Positions 7,252 to 15,065 of a stretch of DNA of 64,000 nt are shown piece by piece. The notes beneath the pieces are model-generated. The model was not told where the DNA came from. It searched no databases and saw nothing but the letters and a program-made list of their open reading frames with translations. The translations under genes were made by a program, and so were the position numbers. This stretch comes from Planotetraspora phitsanulokensis (GTDB lineage Bacteria; Actinomycetota; Actinomycetes; Streptosporangiales; Streptosporangiaceae): positions 526,010 to 590,009 of the forward strand of contig NZ_BOOP01000003.1 in assembly GCF_016863295.1 (NCBI RefSeq). The letters run 5' to 3'. Each line of letters begins with the position of its first letter. Position 1 is the first letter of the stretch.

Positions 7252-10140
7252 TCACTCGGCGGGCGGGAGACCGTCCAGGCTCGCCAGCCGCCGGGTCAGC
7301 GCCACCCGGGAGCGCACGTCGTACTTGTTGAAGATGCGGGCGACGTGGGTTTCCACCGTCTTCTGACTGACCTGGAGGTGCTCGGCCACCTCCCGGTTGG
7401 TCAGCCCTTGGCTGACCAGTTCGGCCACCTGGCGTTCCCGCGCCGTGAGCACCGGCGGCCCGGCGGTGCTCCGTGCCGCGTGCCGGGGACCCTGCGCGGC
7501 CAGCCGGCGCTCCACCCTGGCCAGTTGACCGGCGAGCCAGTCCGCGCCCGACCCCCTGTAGGCGGCCTTGGCCTGGGCGATCTCGGTGCGGCACTGCGCC
7601 ACGTCCCCCATGCGGCCGTGGATGTCGGCGAGCAACTGGTGCGCCAGACCACGTTCGACGGTGGCGCCGCTCTCGGTGAACCGCTCGGCGGCGATCCAGG
7701 CCGCCGCCACGGCGCCGCCCAGGTCGCCGCATTGGCACAACGCGCGGGCGCGGGCGTCGTAGGCGGCGCCGAGGTGATACGCCGGGCCGCCGCCGCCGGC
7801 GGCGACCGCCGCGGCCGACCGGGTGAGCGCGGTACCGACGTCGCCGTCGGCACCGGCGCGGATCGACTGCACCGCCAGCCGTTCCACCTCGGTGTCGCGG
7901 GACAGGGCCGGGGGCAGCGGCGGCACGTGACCCGCCCCGCTACGGCCGGCGGCGAGCCGGACCCGCACCACGGACACATGCGCCATCGCCAGCCACCAGG
8001 CCGAACCCGGAGCGGCGTCGGCGAGCCGGTCGGCGAGCGCCATGGCTGGGCGCACGCCGTGCCGCCACAGCACCGGCAACAGCATGACGCACTGGGCCAT
8101 CGCCAGGGTCTCGCTGCTCTGGATGTAGTCGGAGGCCGCGGCGGCGTGCTCCGCGACGTCGATGGCCTCCTCCAGCCGTCCGCCGCGGGCCTTGTGGTGG
8201 GCCTGGGCGATCAGCAGGTACGGCATGTCGTTGCTGCGACCGGACATCGTCGCCAGGTCGATGCCCCGGGCCAGATGGCGCTCCGCGTCGTCGGGCCGCT
8301 GGAGACTGGTCTCGCCCCAAGAGAGCGGCGCGACGAGTTCCACGTGCGTCGACAGGGCGGTGTCCGGCGCGCTGTCCATCAGCCACCCGGCTCGCCTGCT
8401 GTGCGAACGCGCCGCCGCGACGTCGCCGTCCTGCAGGCAGGCCAGGGCCAGCAGGGCGTACGCGGCGGCGCCGAGCGTGGAGTCGGCCGTCTTCGACAGG
8501 ATTTCGATGGCTTCGAGCGCATGCCGGCGCGCGCCGCCGGGGTCCGCCCGCAACACGGCCACGGCGGCCAGCTCTAACAGGAGCGGGGCCCGCACCCGCA
8601 GGTCCTGCCCGGCCCGGCGGGCCTGCGCGCTCAACAGGGCCCGCGCCTCGTCGAGCCGGCCGAGCAGCCGCGAGATCACGGAGGAGAAGGCCACCGCCTC
8701 GGTGGCCACGTCGTGCGGCAGGTGGATGACCTCGTGCAGGATTCGCCGGCCCTCGGTCAGCGACCTCACCGCGGTGCCCCGCGCCAGCCAGGTGAGCAGG
8801 TGGCCGCGATACGGCACGAGGTCCTCGCGTTCCGGCAGCACCCGTAGGGCGTCACGCAGCAATCGCACTGCGGTCGCCGGGGCCGAGCCCACGTACGCGA
8901 TGCCCGCGTCGCCCAGCGTCCTGGCGGCCTCCTCGTCACCGTGCTCGGCGCACCGCTCGGTGTGGTGGGCCAGCAACGCCAGCGACCCGTCGTTGCGGCG
9001 CAGGTAGCCGGCGACCCGGGCATGGGCGGAGATGCGCCAGCCAGGCCCGCACGTGTCGTACGCGGCGGCGCGTACGAGTGGGTGGCGGAACACGAACCGG
9101 GCGCCCGCCAGCGCGCCGAGCCCCTGCCTGCAGAGCTCGTCCACGGCGGCGGCGGCCGTCCCGGCGTCGAGTTCCGCGACGTGGGCGATGACGACGAGCG
9201 AGGCCAGCTCGCCGGCGACCGCCGCCGCGTGGGCCGCCCGCCGGCCGGTCGGGGTGAGCCGGTCCAGCTCCCGGCGCAGCACCGCAAGCAACGTCTGCTC
9301 GAGGGCGAGCGCCGCCCCGGGCCGGCCGTCGGCCAGTTCCGTCAGTGTGTGGTCGTCGGCGTCCAGTAGCGACCGCAGGAACAGCGGATTGCCGCCGCTG
9401 ACCCGGAACATCAACCGTCCCCGGTGCGGGTCCACCTCGGACGGCAGCAGCGCGGCCACCGCGTTCGCGTCGAGCGGGTGCAGGCTCAGCCGGGTGACGC
9501 GCGGATCCTGCCGGGCGAGGGCGTCGCCCACCACGGCCGGGATCATGGCCGACCGGCAGGCGATGGCCAGCAGGAACCCGCCGGCCGGCGGGCGGCGGAG
9601 CAGGAACTCGGTCAGTTCGAGCGACGACGCGTCCGCCCAGTGCAGGTCGTCGAGCGTCAGTACGGTGCCGCGGTCGGCGGCCAGGTGGGACAGGAGCGCT
9701 CGGATGCCTCGATAGGTGTGGTAGCGATCCAACCGGCCTTGAGTCGTGTCGGTCGTCTCGCCCGTCATCAACAAGGTGCGCAGCGCCGCCTCGGCGAAAT
9801 CACCGGGCCGAGTGCCGGTCGGCGCCGCACCCGGGGCGCCGTACTCGTCGGACAGGCGGGTGAAGGCGTCCACGTACATGCCGAACGGGACGAGGCTCTC
9901 GAACTCGGTGGCGCTGCCGGCGAGCACAGTACGCCCGGCGGCGTGCGCCCGCTCGACCAGGTATTCCAGCAGCCGCGTCTTGCCCATGCCCGGCTCGCCG
10001 TCGATGAGGACCAGGCGGCATTCGCCGGCCGCCGCGCCCGCGACCGCCGCGTCGATGCGGGCGAGCTCGTCGGCCCGCCCGACCGGCTCGGGCCGGGACA
10101 GCCAGACGGATCCCGATCCTGCCGGCCCACCATCGGACAT
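7252..10140 (-). CDS. Large LuxR-type regulator with AAA ATPase domain (LAL/MalT-like)
   Basis: A 962-residue regulator. An N-terminal AAA-type NTPase carries Walker A GEPGMGKT (about 48-55) and Walker B-like VLTLDDLHWAD. A long helical TPR-like middle follows, and a C-terminal LuxR helix-turn-helix occupies the last 65 residues (LTARERQVAELVSQGLTNREVAEHLQVS...). LAL proteins are ATP-dependent activators, often of antibiotic or sugar genes. The ATG at 10140 follows GGGGG and is preferred to a GTG at 10167. Neighbours on either side are unrelated, so the target is unknown. Confidence 0.9.
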   Translation of the reverse strand: MSDGGPAGSGSVWLSRPEPVGRADELARIDAAVAGAAAGECRLVLIDGEPGMGKTRLLEYLVERAHAAGRTVLAGSATEFESLVPFGMYVDAFTRLSDEYGAPGAAPTGTRPGDFAEAALRTLLMTGETTDTTQGRLDRYHTYRGIRALLSHLAADRGTVLTLDDLHWADASSLELTEFLLRRPPAGGFLLAIACRSAMIPAVVGDALARQDPRVTRLSLHPLDANAVAALLPSEVDPHRGRLMFRVSGGNPLFLRSLLDADDHTLTELADGRPGAALALEQTLLAVLRRELDRLTPTGRRAAHAAAVAGELASLVVIAHVAELDAGTAAAAVDELCRQGLGALAGARFVFRHPLVRAAAYDTCGPGWRISAHARVAGYLRRNDGSLALLAHHTERCAEHGDEEAARTLGDAGIAYVGSAPATAVRLLRDALRVLPEREDLVPYRGHLLTWLARGTAVRSLTEGRRILHEVIHLPHDVATEAVAFSSVISRLLGRLDEARALLSAQARRAGQDLRVRAPLLLELAAVAVLRADPGGARRHALEAIEILSKTADSTLGAAAYALLALACLQDGDVAAARSHSRRAGWLMDSAPDTALSTHVELVAPLSWGETSLQRPDDAERHLARGIDLATMSGRSNDMPYLLIAQAHHKARGGRLEEAIDVAEHAAAASDYIQSSETLAMAQCVMLLPVLWRHGVRPAMALADRLADAAPGSAWWLAMAHVSVVRVRLAAGRSGAGHVPPLPPALSRDTEVERLAVQSIRAGADGDVGTALTRSAAAVAAGGGGPAYHLGAAYDARARALCQCGDLGGAVAAAWIAAERFTESGATVERGLAHQLLADIHGRMGDVAQCRTEIAQAKAAYRGSGADWLAGQLARVERRLAAQGPRHAARSTAGPPVLTARERQVAELVSQGLTNREVAEHLQVSQKTVETHVARIFNKYDVRSRVALTRRLASLDGLPPAE

Positions 10141-10379
10141 GGAACCCCCGGTTCGTCCGGCGATCACACCGGCTGCCGGAGCGCAAGTCGGCGAACACGC
10201 CAGGACCCAGTCGCACGATCTACGTCGCGATGATCATACAGATCGGGATCGAAGTCCATGGCGGCCGGGTCGCCCGCGGGAGCCGACAATCAGGATGACC
10301 GGGTTGCCGGGCGTGGAGCGCGAACAGCGCCTGACGCCACTGCCACCGCGGCTGCATGTGCCGTCCAGTCGCATCTCCG

Positions 10380-11213
10380 CTACCCAGGCTTCGGATGAAA
10401 TGGGTGCATTTCGAATAACCCGTGGCTAATCACGGTGAAGGTCGACTCCGGAGCCTCGATCCACAGGCCGGGCAGGTCACGCAGGGGTTCGGACACAAGG
10501 ACCCGTGCGTCGCCGGACAGCTCCGCACGCATGAACACCTCGGGGTGCAGGTCCCGGAGACACTGTGTGGTGGTGCTGTGGAAGAGTGATCGCGAACGAC
10601 GCTCGGTGGAGTAGCGAAACGCCCACAGCCGCTCGCCGTCCGATGTGGCCACCGTCATCTGGACCGGGCGCTCCACGCCGTGCGCCCGTCCCGTCTCCTC
10701 CACGAATCCGACCATCCGCTCCACCGCGCCCGGCGGGTCCTCGCGCAGCCCGAACGTCAGCGCCAAGAAGAACATGACCTCCGAATCCGTGGACCCCTCG
10801 ATCGCCGGAAACAGCTCCGGTTCGACGGCCAGTACGAGGTCGCGTTTGAGCCGGCCGAATTGGGAGATCGCGCCGTTGTGCATCCACAGCCAGTTGCCGT
10901 GGCGGAACGGATGGCAGTTCGTCTGCTGTACGGCAGTCCCGGACGACGCGCGCACGTGGGCCATGAACAACGGCGACCGGACGTGGCGCGCGAGTTCGCG
11001 CAGGTTCCGGTCGCCCCAGGCGGGCTTGGTGTCCTTGAACACCGCGGGCGGCACCTCGACGTCGTCGTAGTAGCCGACCCCGAACCCGTCGCCGTTGACC
11101 GTCTCCGCGCCGAGTCTGGCGTGGAGACTTTGGTGAATCAGCGAATGCTCCGGCTCGTAGAGCAGCGTCTCCAGATTGATCGGCGAGCCGGAATAGGCGA
11201 GCCAGCGGCACAT
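10380..11213 (-). CDS. Class II glutamine amidotransferase (EgtC/YafJ-like)
   Basis: A 277-residue Ntn-type amidotransferase that starts MCRWLAYSG, placing the catalytic Cys at position 2 after Met removal. The segments NGDGFGVGYY, MAHVRASSG and NCHPFRHGNWLWMHNG are typical of the GATase_6 group that includes YafJ and EgtC. EgtC hydrolyses the gamma-glutamyl group in ergothioneine synthesis, but no egtABDE genes are visible here, so only the fold is assigned. It is followed on the same strand by an unlinked lgt, read towards the LuxR gene. Confidence 0.88.
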   Translation of the reverse strand: MCRWLAYSGSPINLETLLYEPEHSLIHQSLHARLGAETVNGDGFGVGYYDDVEVPPAVFKDTKPAWGDRNLRELARHVRSPLFMAHVRASSGTAVQQTNCHPFRHGNWLWMHNGAISQFGRLKRDLVLAVEPELFPAIEGSTDSEVMFFLALTFGLREDPPGAVERMVGFVEETGRAHGVERPVQMTVATSDGERLWAFRYSTERRSRSLFHSTTTQCLRDLHPEVFMRAELSGDARVLVSEPLRDLPGLWIEAPESTFTVISHGLFEMHPFHPKPG

Positions 11214-11325
11214 ATGTGCTGTTTACCCCCGAAAGTCACGCGCGGAACTGGGCCCGACTCCCTGACCGGCGCCTGGCGTGGGCGGCGGCCTCGGGGGTAT
11301 TCGGGGTTACGGCATGTTGGTCGCG

Positions 11326-12222
11326 TCAGGTGCTCTCTATCGGATCGGAGGCCTGCCCGCCGTTCTCCTCGTGCGAGGCCTTGTGTTGTGAGGCCGGCAC
11401 CACGATCTGTTCGGTGTCCTTGTTACGAGTCACCCAGAGGTAGGCCAGCGCGCCGATGAACAGCACGATCGAGGTCCACTGGTTGATCCGCAGCCCCAGG
11501 AGCGTCACCGCGTGGTCCACCCCGCCGACCGGGTCGATCCGCAGCCCCTCGATCCAGAACCGCCCGAACGTGTAGCCGGCGACATAGAGGGCGAACAGGC
11601 GGCCGTGGCGCAGCGTGAACCGCCTGCCGGCCAGGATCAGTCCGAAACCGAGCGCCGCGTCCCACAGCGACTCGTACAGGAACGTCGGGTGGTAGAGCAC
11701 TCCTGGCTCGCCGCCGTGCGCCTGGTCGATCTCCAGGCCCCACGGCAACGTGGTCGGACTGCCGTAAAGCTCCTGGTTGAACCAGTTGCCCCAGCGGGCG
11801 ATCGCCTGCCCGAACGCGATGCCGGGCGCGACCGTGTCGGCCACGGCGCCCAGAGACAGCCCCCGGCGACGGCAGGCGAGCCACATGCCCACGCCTCCCA
11901 GGGCGACCGCGCCCCAGATGCTGAGCCCGCCTTCCCAGATGAACAGCGCCCGGTAGGGCTCCTTGATCGCGCGCGGGCCGAAGTAGGTCTGCCAGTCGGT
12001 GATGACGTGGTAGAGGCGAGCGCCGATCAGGCCGAAGATCACTGCGGGGACCGCGATGTCGCTGATCGTGCCCTTCTCGCCGCCGCGGGCGCGCCAGCGG
12101 CGCTCGCTGAGCCAGGTGCCGAAGACGATCGCGAGGAGGAAGCACAATGCGTAGGCGCGGATCGGGATGAATCCGAGATACCAGACCCCTTCGGAAGGGC
12201 TGGGAATCGAGGCAAGGGCCAT
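11326..12222 (-). CDS. lgt: Prolipoprotein diacylglyceryl transferase
   Basis: A 298-residue membrane enzyme that moves diacylglycerol from phosphatidylglycerol to the lipobox Cys of prolipoproteins. The Lgt signature region is clear: IARWGNWFNQELYG, preceded by ALGGVGMWLACRRRG and followed by YHPTFLYESLWD with the conserved His. Seven hydrophobic segments are visible. The start at 12222 is chosen because upstream codons lack family-like sequence. It supplies the modification needed by the lipoproteins encoded elsewhere in this window. High-GC actinobacteria often carry more than one lgt, so this may be a paralogue. Confidence 0.93.
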   Translation of the reverse strand: MALASIPSPSEGVWYLGFIPIRAYALCFLLAIVFGTWLSERRWRARGGEKGTISDIAVPAVIFGLIGARLYHVITDWQTYFGPRAIKEPYRALFIWEGGLSIWGAVALGGVGMWLACRRRGLSLGAVADTVAPGIAFGQAIARWGNWFNQELYGSPTTLPWGLEIDQAHGGEPGVLYHPTFLYESLWDAALGFGLILAGRRFTLRHGRLFALYVAGYTFGRFWIEGLRIDPVGGVDHAVTLLGLRINQWTSIVLFIGALAYLWVTRNKDTEQIVVPASQHKASHEENGGQASDPIEST

Positions 12223-12370
12223 GCCGGTGAGGCTAGCCAACGTGAGGCCACTTGGCCGCCTTCGTGGCCTGAGCTCGCCGCGCCATGCTCGGACTGCACT
12301 GCGGCGAGATAGATCCAGGCGGCGACCGAGGCATGGCGGGTTCCAAGGCCATCCTGCATATCGTTGCGGC

Positions 12371-13231
12371 ATGAATACTCCGGCGACAGAAGTCGACATC
12401 GACGACGACCTTGTTGACCGTTTGATTCGCGCGCAGCACCCGGATCTGGCGGGACCGCTCGTCCTCGTTGCCAACGGCTGGGACAACGTCATCTATCGCC
12501 TTGGTTCGGACCTGTCCGTACGGCTGCCGCGCCGGCAGGTGGCCGTCGACCTCATCGTCAACGAGCAACGCTGGTTGCCGGTCCTGGCCGAGCAGGTCGA
12601 AGTCTCGCTGCCCATACCCATCAGGACTGGCGAACCCGGCGAGGGCTACCCATGGCCATGGACGATCGCACCCTGGTTCGAAGGCCGTACGGTCGCCGAC
12701 GTGCCGCCGTCCGAACGCTCCGGCATCGCCGTCCCGCTGGCTGAGTTCATGACAGACCTCCACCGGCCTGCACCGCCTGGTGCACCGCATAACCCCGTCC
12801 GTGGCGTCCCTCTCGCCTACCGTGACGAAGCGGTTCGGCAACGCCTCCAGTTCATTTCCCGATCAGCTGAGCTCCTGCCCCTCTGGGAGAAGTCGGCGGC
12901 CCTCCGCCCCTGGCAAGGTCCCCCGCTCTGGCTCCACGGCGACCCGCACCCGGGGAACCTCTTGCTCAACGGGGAAGGGCTGGTGGCTGTTCTTGACTTC
13001 GGTGACCTCACCAGCGGCGATCCCGCCACCGATCTGGCCGCCGCGTGGCTGGTGTTCGACGAGAACGCCCGTGAGGTATTCCGATCACACGTGGACGCCG
13101 ATGAAGTGACCTGGGAGCGTGCACGGGGCTGGGCCCTCGCCTTGGGCACTGCTCTGGCCGCCCACTCGGCCGATAATCCCAGCATGGCGGCTATCGGAAG
13201 GCATGTCCTTGACCAGGTGCTTCTTACCTAG
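12371..13231 (+). CDS. Aminoglycoside phosphotransferase family kinase
   Basis: A 286-residue APH/choline-kinase fold protein. Visible elements are the N-lobe GWDNVIYRLGSDLSVRLPRR (Lys/Arg in the nucleotide lobe), the catalytic loop LWLHGDPHPGNLL, and the metal-binding LDFGDLTSGDPATDLA. The family phosphorylates hydroxyls on antibiotics, sugars or small metabolites; this subgroup (PHPGNLL, 280-300 residues) is common and largely uncharacterised in actinobacteria. The ATG at 12371 begins just before the domain. It is divergent from lgt and ends at a strong terminator hairpin. Confidence 0.88.
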   Translation: MNTPATEVDIDDDLVDRLIRAQHPDLAGPLVLVANGWDNVIYRLGSDLSVRLPRRQVAVDLIVNEQRWLPVLAEQVEVSLPIPIRTGEPGEGYPWPWTIAPWFEGRTVADVPPSERSGIAVPLAEFMTDLHRPAPPGAPHNPVRGVPLAYRDEAVRQRLQFISRSAELLPLWEKSAALRPWQGPPLWLHGDPHPGNLLLNGEGLVAVLDFGDLTSGDPATDLAAAWLVFDENAREVFRSHVDADEVTWERARGWALALGTALAAHSADNPSMAAIGRHVLDQVLLT

Positions 13232-13269
13232 AGGCTGTCGCTGGTCGGGTTTTGTCCGGTGGTATGAGA

Positions 13270-13294
13270 GGAGGGTCGGGCGACCCGACCCTCC
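13270..13294. terminator. Strong terminator hairpin between convergent genes
   Basis: A perfect 11-bp stem GGAGGGTCGGG / CCCGACCCTCC with a CGA loop. It lies 38 bp after the kinase gene and 21 bp beyond the stop of the minus-strand gene at 13316, so it can serve both. Confidence 0.8.
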
Positions 13295-13315
13295 TGCTCG
13301 ATTTCCTCGTTGGGT

Positions 13316-14737
13316 CTATTTGTGCTTGGGGACGTACAGCTTGATCGAGTCGATCGTCGCGCTGCCCTCACCGGCGTCGGTGTAGGGGTCGCCGATCACG
13401 GGGAAGTCGGGGTAACCCGAGCCGGCCGGCCACTGGTCCGGCCACTCCTGGCGGTTGTAGACGCCGTTCTGTACAAGAGTGCCGTTGTAGCTGCCGTCGT
13501 ACTGATCGGGCGTGTTGTTGTAGTGCCAGATGGGCACGTTGTCGACGACGAAGTCCCGGTGGAAGCGGATCGTCCGGTACCCGCCGTGCAGGAACGTTCC
13601 GGTGACCTCTTCGGTGTAGCCGGTCTTGTCCCGCTCGACGGCGAAGACGTAGTCGCTGTTCGGCATGAGTTCGGGGACCATCTCCGCCGCCGCGGACGGC
13701 GACACCGGCTCGGCCACGCCGCCGGAACAGGTGGTCATGAACCACTGCGAGTTACCGGTGATTCCGCCCTTGCCGGGCTTGTAGTTCGGCATGCCGTTGA
13801 TCCACATGTCGATGATGTTGTTGGTGCTGTCGCGGATCGGGTAGTACGTGTTGGTCGTCGGGTCACAGATGCGCCCACCGGTTCCCGTGCCGATCCGGTC
13901 GGGGTGCTGGGCGAACGAGTCCATGAGGATCTTCCGCCGGTAGTGCCAGAAGTGCAGGTTCGCCGGCTTCGGGTTGGAGAAGTCGACGATGCCGAGCAGG
14001 TGGAAGGCGTTGTATCCGAAGGGACCATTCGTCACGCTCTGCCAGTCACACGGATTTGTCGTGATCTGGCTGTTCCACCCCTTGGTTCCGATGCCCTCCG
14101 CGTACGGGAACTGCGTCTTGCATTCGCCGGCGACTGGCGTGTACCCGTTCTCCTTGCCGTCGTAGGAGATGCTGCCGTTGCGCTCTCCGCCGAAGTCGAG
14201 CGTCTTGAGGCGGTACTCGAGACGGTATTCGGGTGGCAGCTTCTGCGTGGTGGTGATCAGCGCGCCGTCGTAGGAATCCGGCGAATTGATCTTAAGAACG
14301 TTGCCGGCCTTCGCCTTCTCGGTCGAGATCGTCGGCGGCCGTTCCGGAGTGCCGTTCTTGTCCCAGTCGCGGGCCGACAATGAGGCGGTCAGCCAGCCGT
14401 CCTTGCCGAATTGCACGTCCTTGCGGTATGTCGCGAAGCTGTTCAGCGCCGCTTGCATGGCGGGGCCGTAGTCGTTCTTCCACCAGTCCCCGTAGTCGTC
14501 CATGATCGTGTCGACGGGCTGGTCACCGGTCCAGCGGATCCACGGACTCGAGTCCGTGTTCAGGTCCTTCTCGCGGCCCTGGAAGTCCTCCGAGTACTTC
14601 AGTTGCCAGCTGGCGGGGGTAGCCGCCGGCCCGCCGTCCGGCATGGCCGCGGTGGCCGGGACGCTCATGCCCGGGATCGCCGCCGCCGCGGCGACGAGTC
14701 CGGCGATACCGATCCTCACTGTTCGCTTACTACGCAC
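13316..14737 (-). CDS. Secreted concanavalin-fold (GH16-like) protein
   Basis: A 473-residue exported protein with a Sec signal peptide (RSKRTVRIGIAGLVAAAAAIPG, cleavage near ATAAMPD). The body resembles the jelly-roll lectin/glucanase group: LKYSEDFQG at the mature N-terminus, PEYRLEYRLKTLDFG in the middle, FHRDFVVDNVPIWHYNN and a closing GSATIDSIKLYVPK strand. The glycosidase motif ExDxxE of GH16 is not seen, so it may bind rather than cleave glycan, or belong to a neighbouring family. It is the most distal gene of a minus-strand sugar locus and follows another secreted protein, suggesting extracellular polysaccharide as the target. Confidence 0.7.
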   Translation of the reverse strand: MRSKRTVRIGIAGLVAAAAAIPGMSVPATAAMPDGGPAATPASWQLKYSEDFQGREKDLNTDSSPWIRWTGDQPVDTIMDDYGDWWKNDYGPAMQAALNSFATYRKDVQFGKDGWLTASLSARDWDKNGTPERPPTISTEKAKAGNVLKINSPDSYDGALITTTQKLPPEYRLEYRLKTLDFGGERNGSISYDGKENGYTPVAGECKTQFPYAEGIGTKGWNSQITTNPCDWQSVTNGPFGYNAFHLLGIVDFSNPKPANLHFWHYRRKILMDSFAQHPDRIGTGTGGRICDPTTNTYYPIRDSTNNIIDMWINGMPNYKPGKGGITGNSQWFMTTCSGGVAEPVSPSAAAEMVPELMPNSDYVFAVERDKTGYTEEVTGTFLHGGYRTIRFHRDFVVDNVPIWHYNNTPDQYDGSYNGTLVQNGVYNRQEWPDQWPAGSGYPDFPVIGDPYTDAGEGSATIDSIKLYVPKHK

Positions 14738-14780
14738 TGCATCTCCTAGAAATTCTGCTTGTTGTCGTGCAACCGCAGGT

Positions 14781-14927
14781 TCAGATGCTTGCCTTGCTCA
14801 GTGCCCGTTCCGCCGTACCGCTGCCGGCGCAGTGACCGCTGCCCCGGTTCCGGCACAACCGTTGGAACGCGCCCTTCTGGATGTGCTCCTGCGCGTTCTC
14901 CTTGGTGATCTGTGGCGACTCGACCAC
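14781..14927 (-). CDS. Possible small peptide (48 aa, two Cys)
   Basis: A GTG at 14927 is preceded by GGAGAAGG at good spacing and by a second AAGGAGG just upstream. The frame encodes 48 residues, with a charged leader-like half (SPQITKENAQEHIQKG) and a Cys/Gly/Ser-rich half (CRNRGSGHC) ending SKASI. It sits alone in the 328-bp gap between two secreted-protein genes on the same strand. No family is recognised. A longer start at 14942 or 14978 is possible. It could be a conserved small protein, a peptide precursor, or chance. Confidence 0.4.
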   Translation of the reverse strand: MVESPQITKENAQEHIQKGAFQRLCRNRGSGHCAGSGTAERALSKASI

Positions 14928-15065
14928 CGTGTCCTTCTCCACCTCCTTGTGGTCAGAGCACCTCGATGGCCCGGTCAAGCCAGAGGCGGCCGATCTGGTC
15001 GGCGCTGTTCACCCTGGTGACGACGTAGATCCAGATGATGCGTCGCCGCCGCGGGGCGACCCCGA

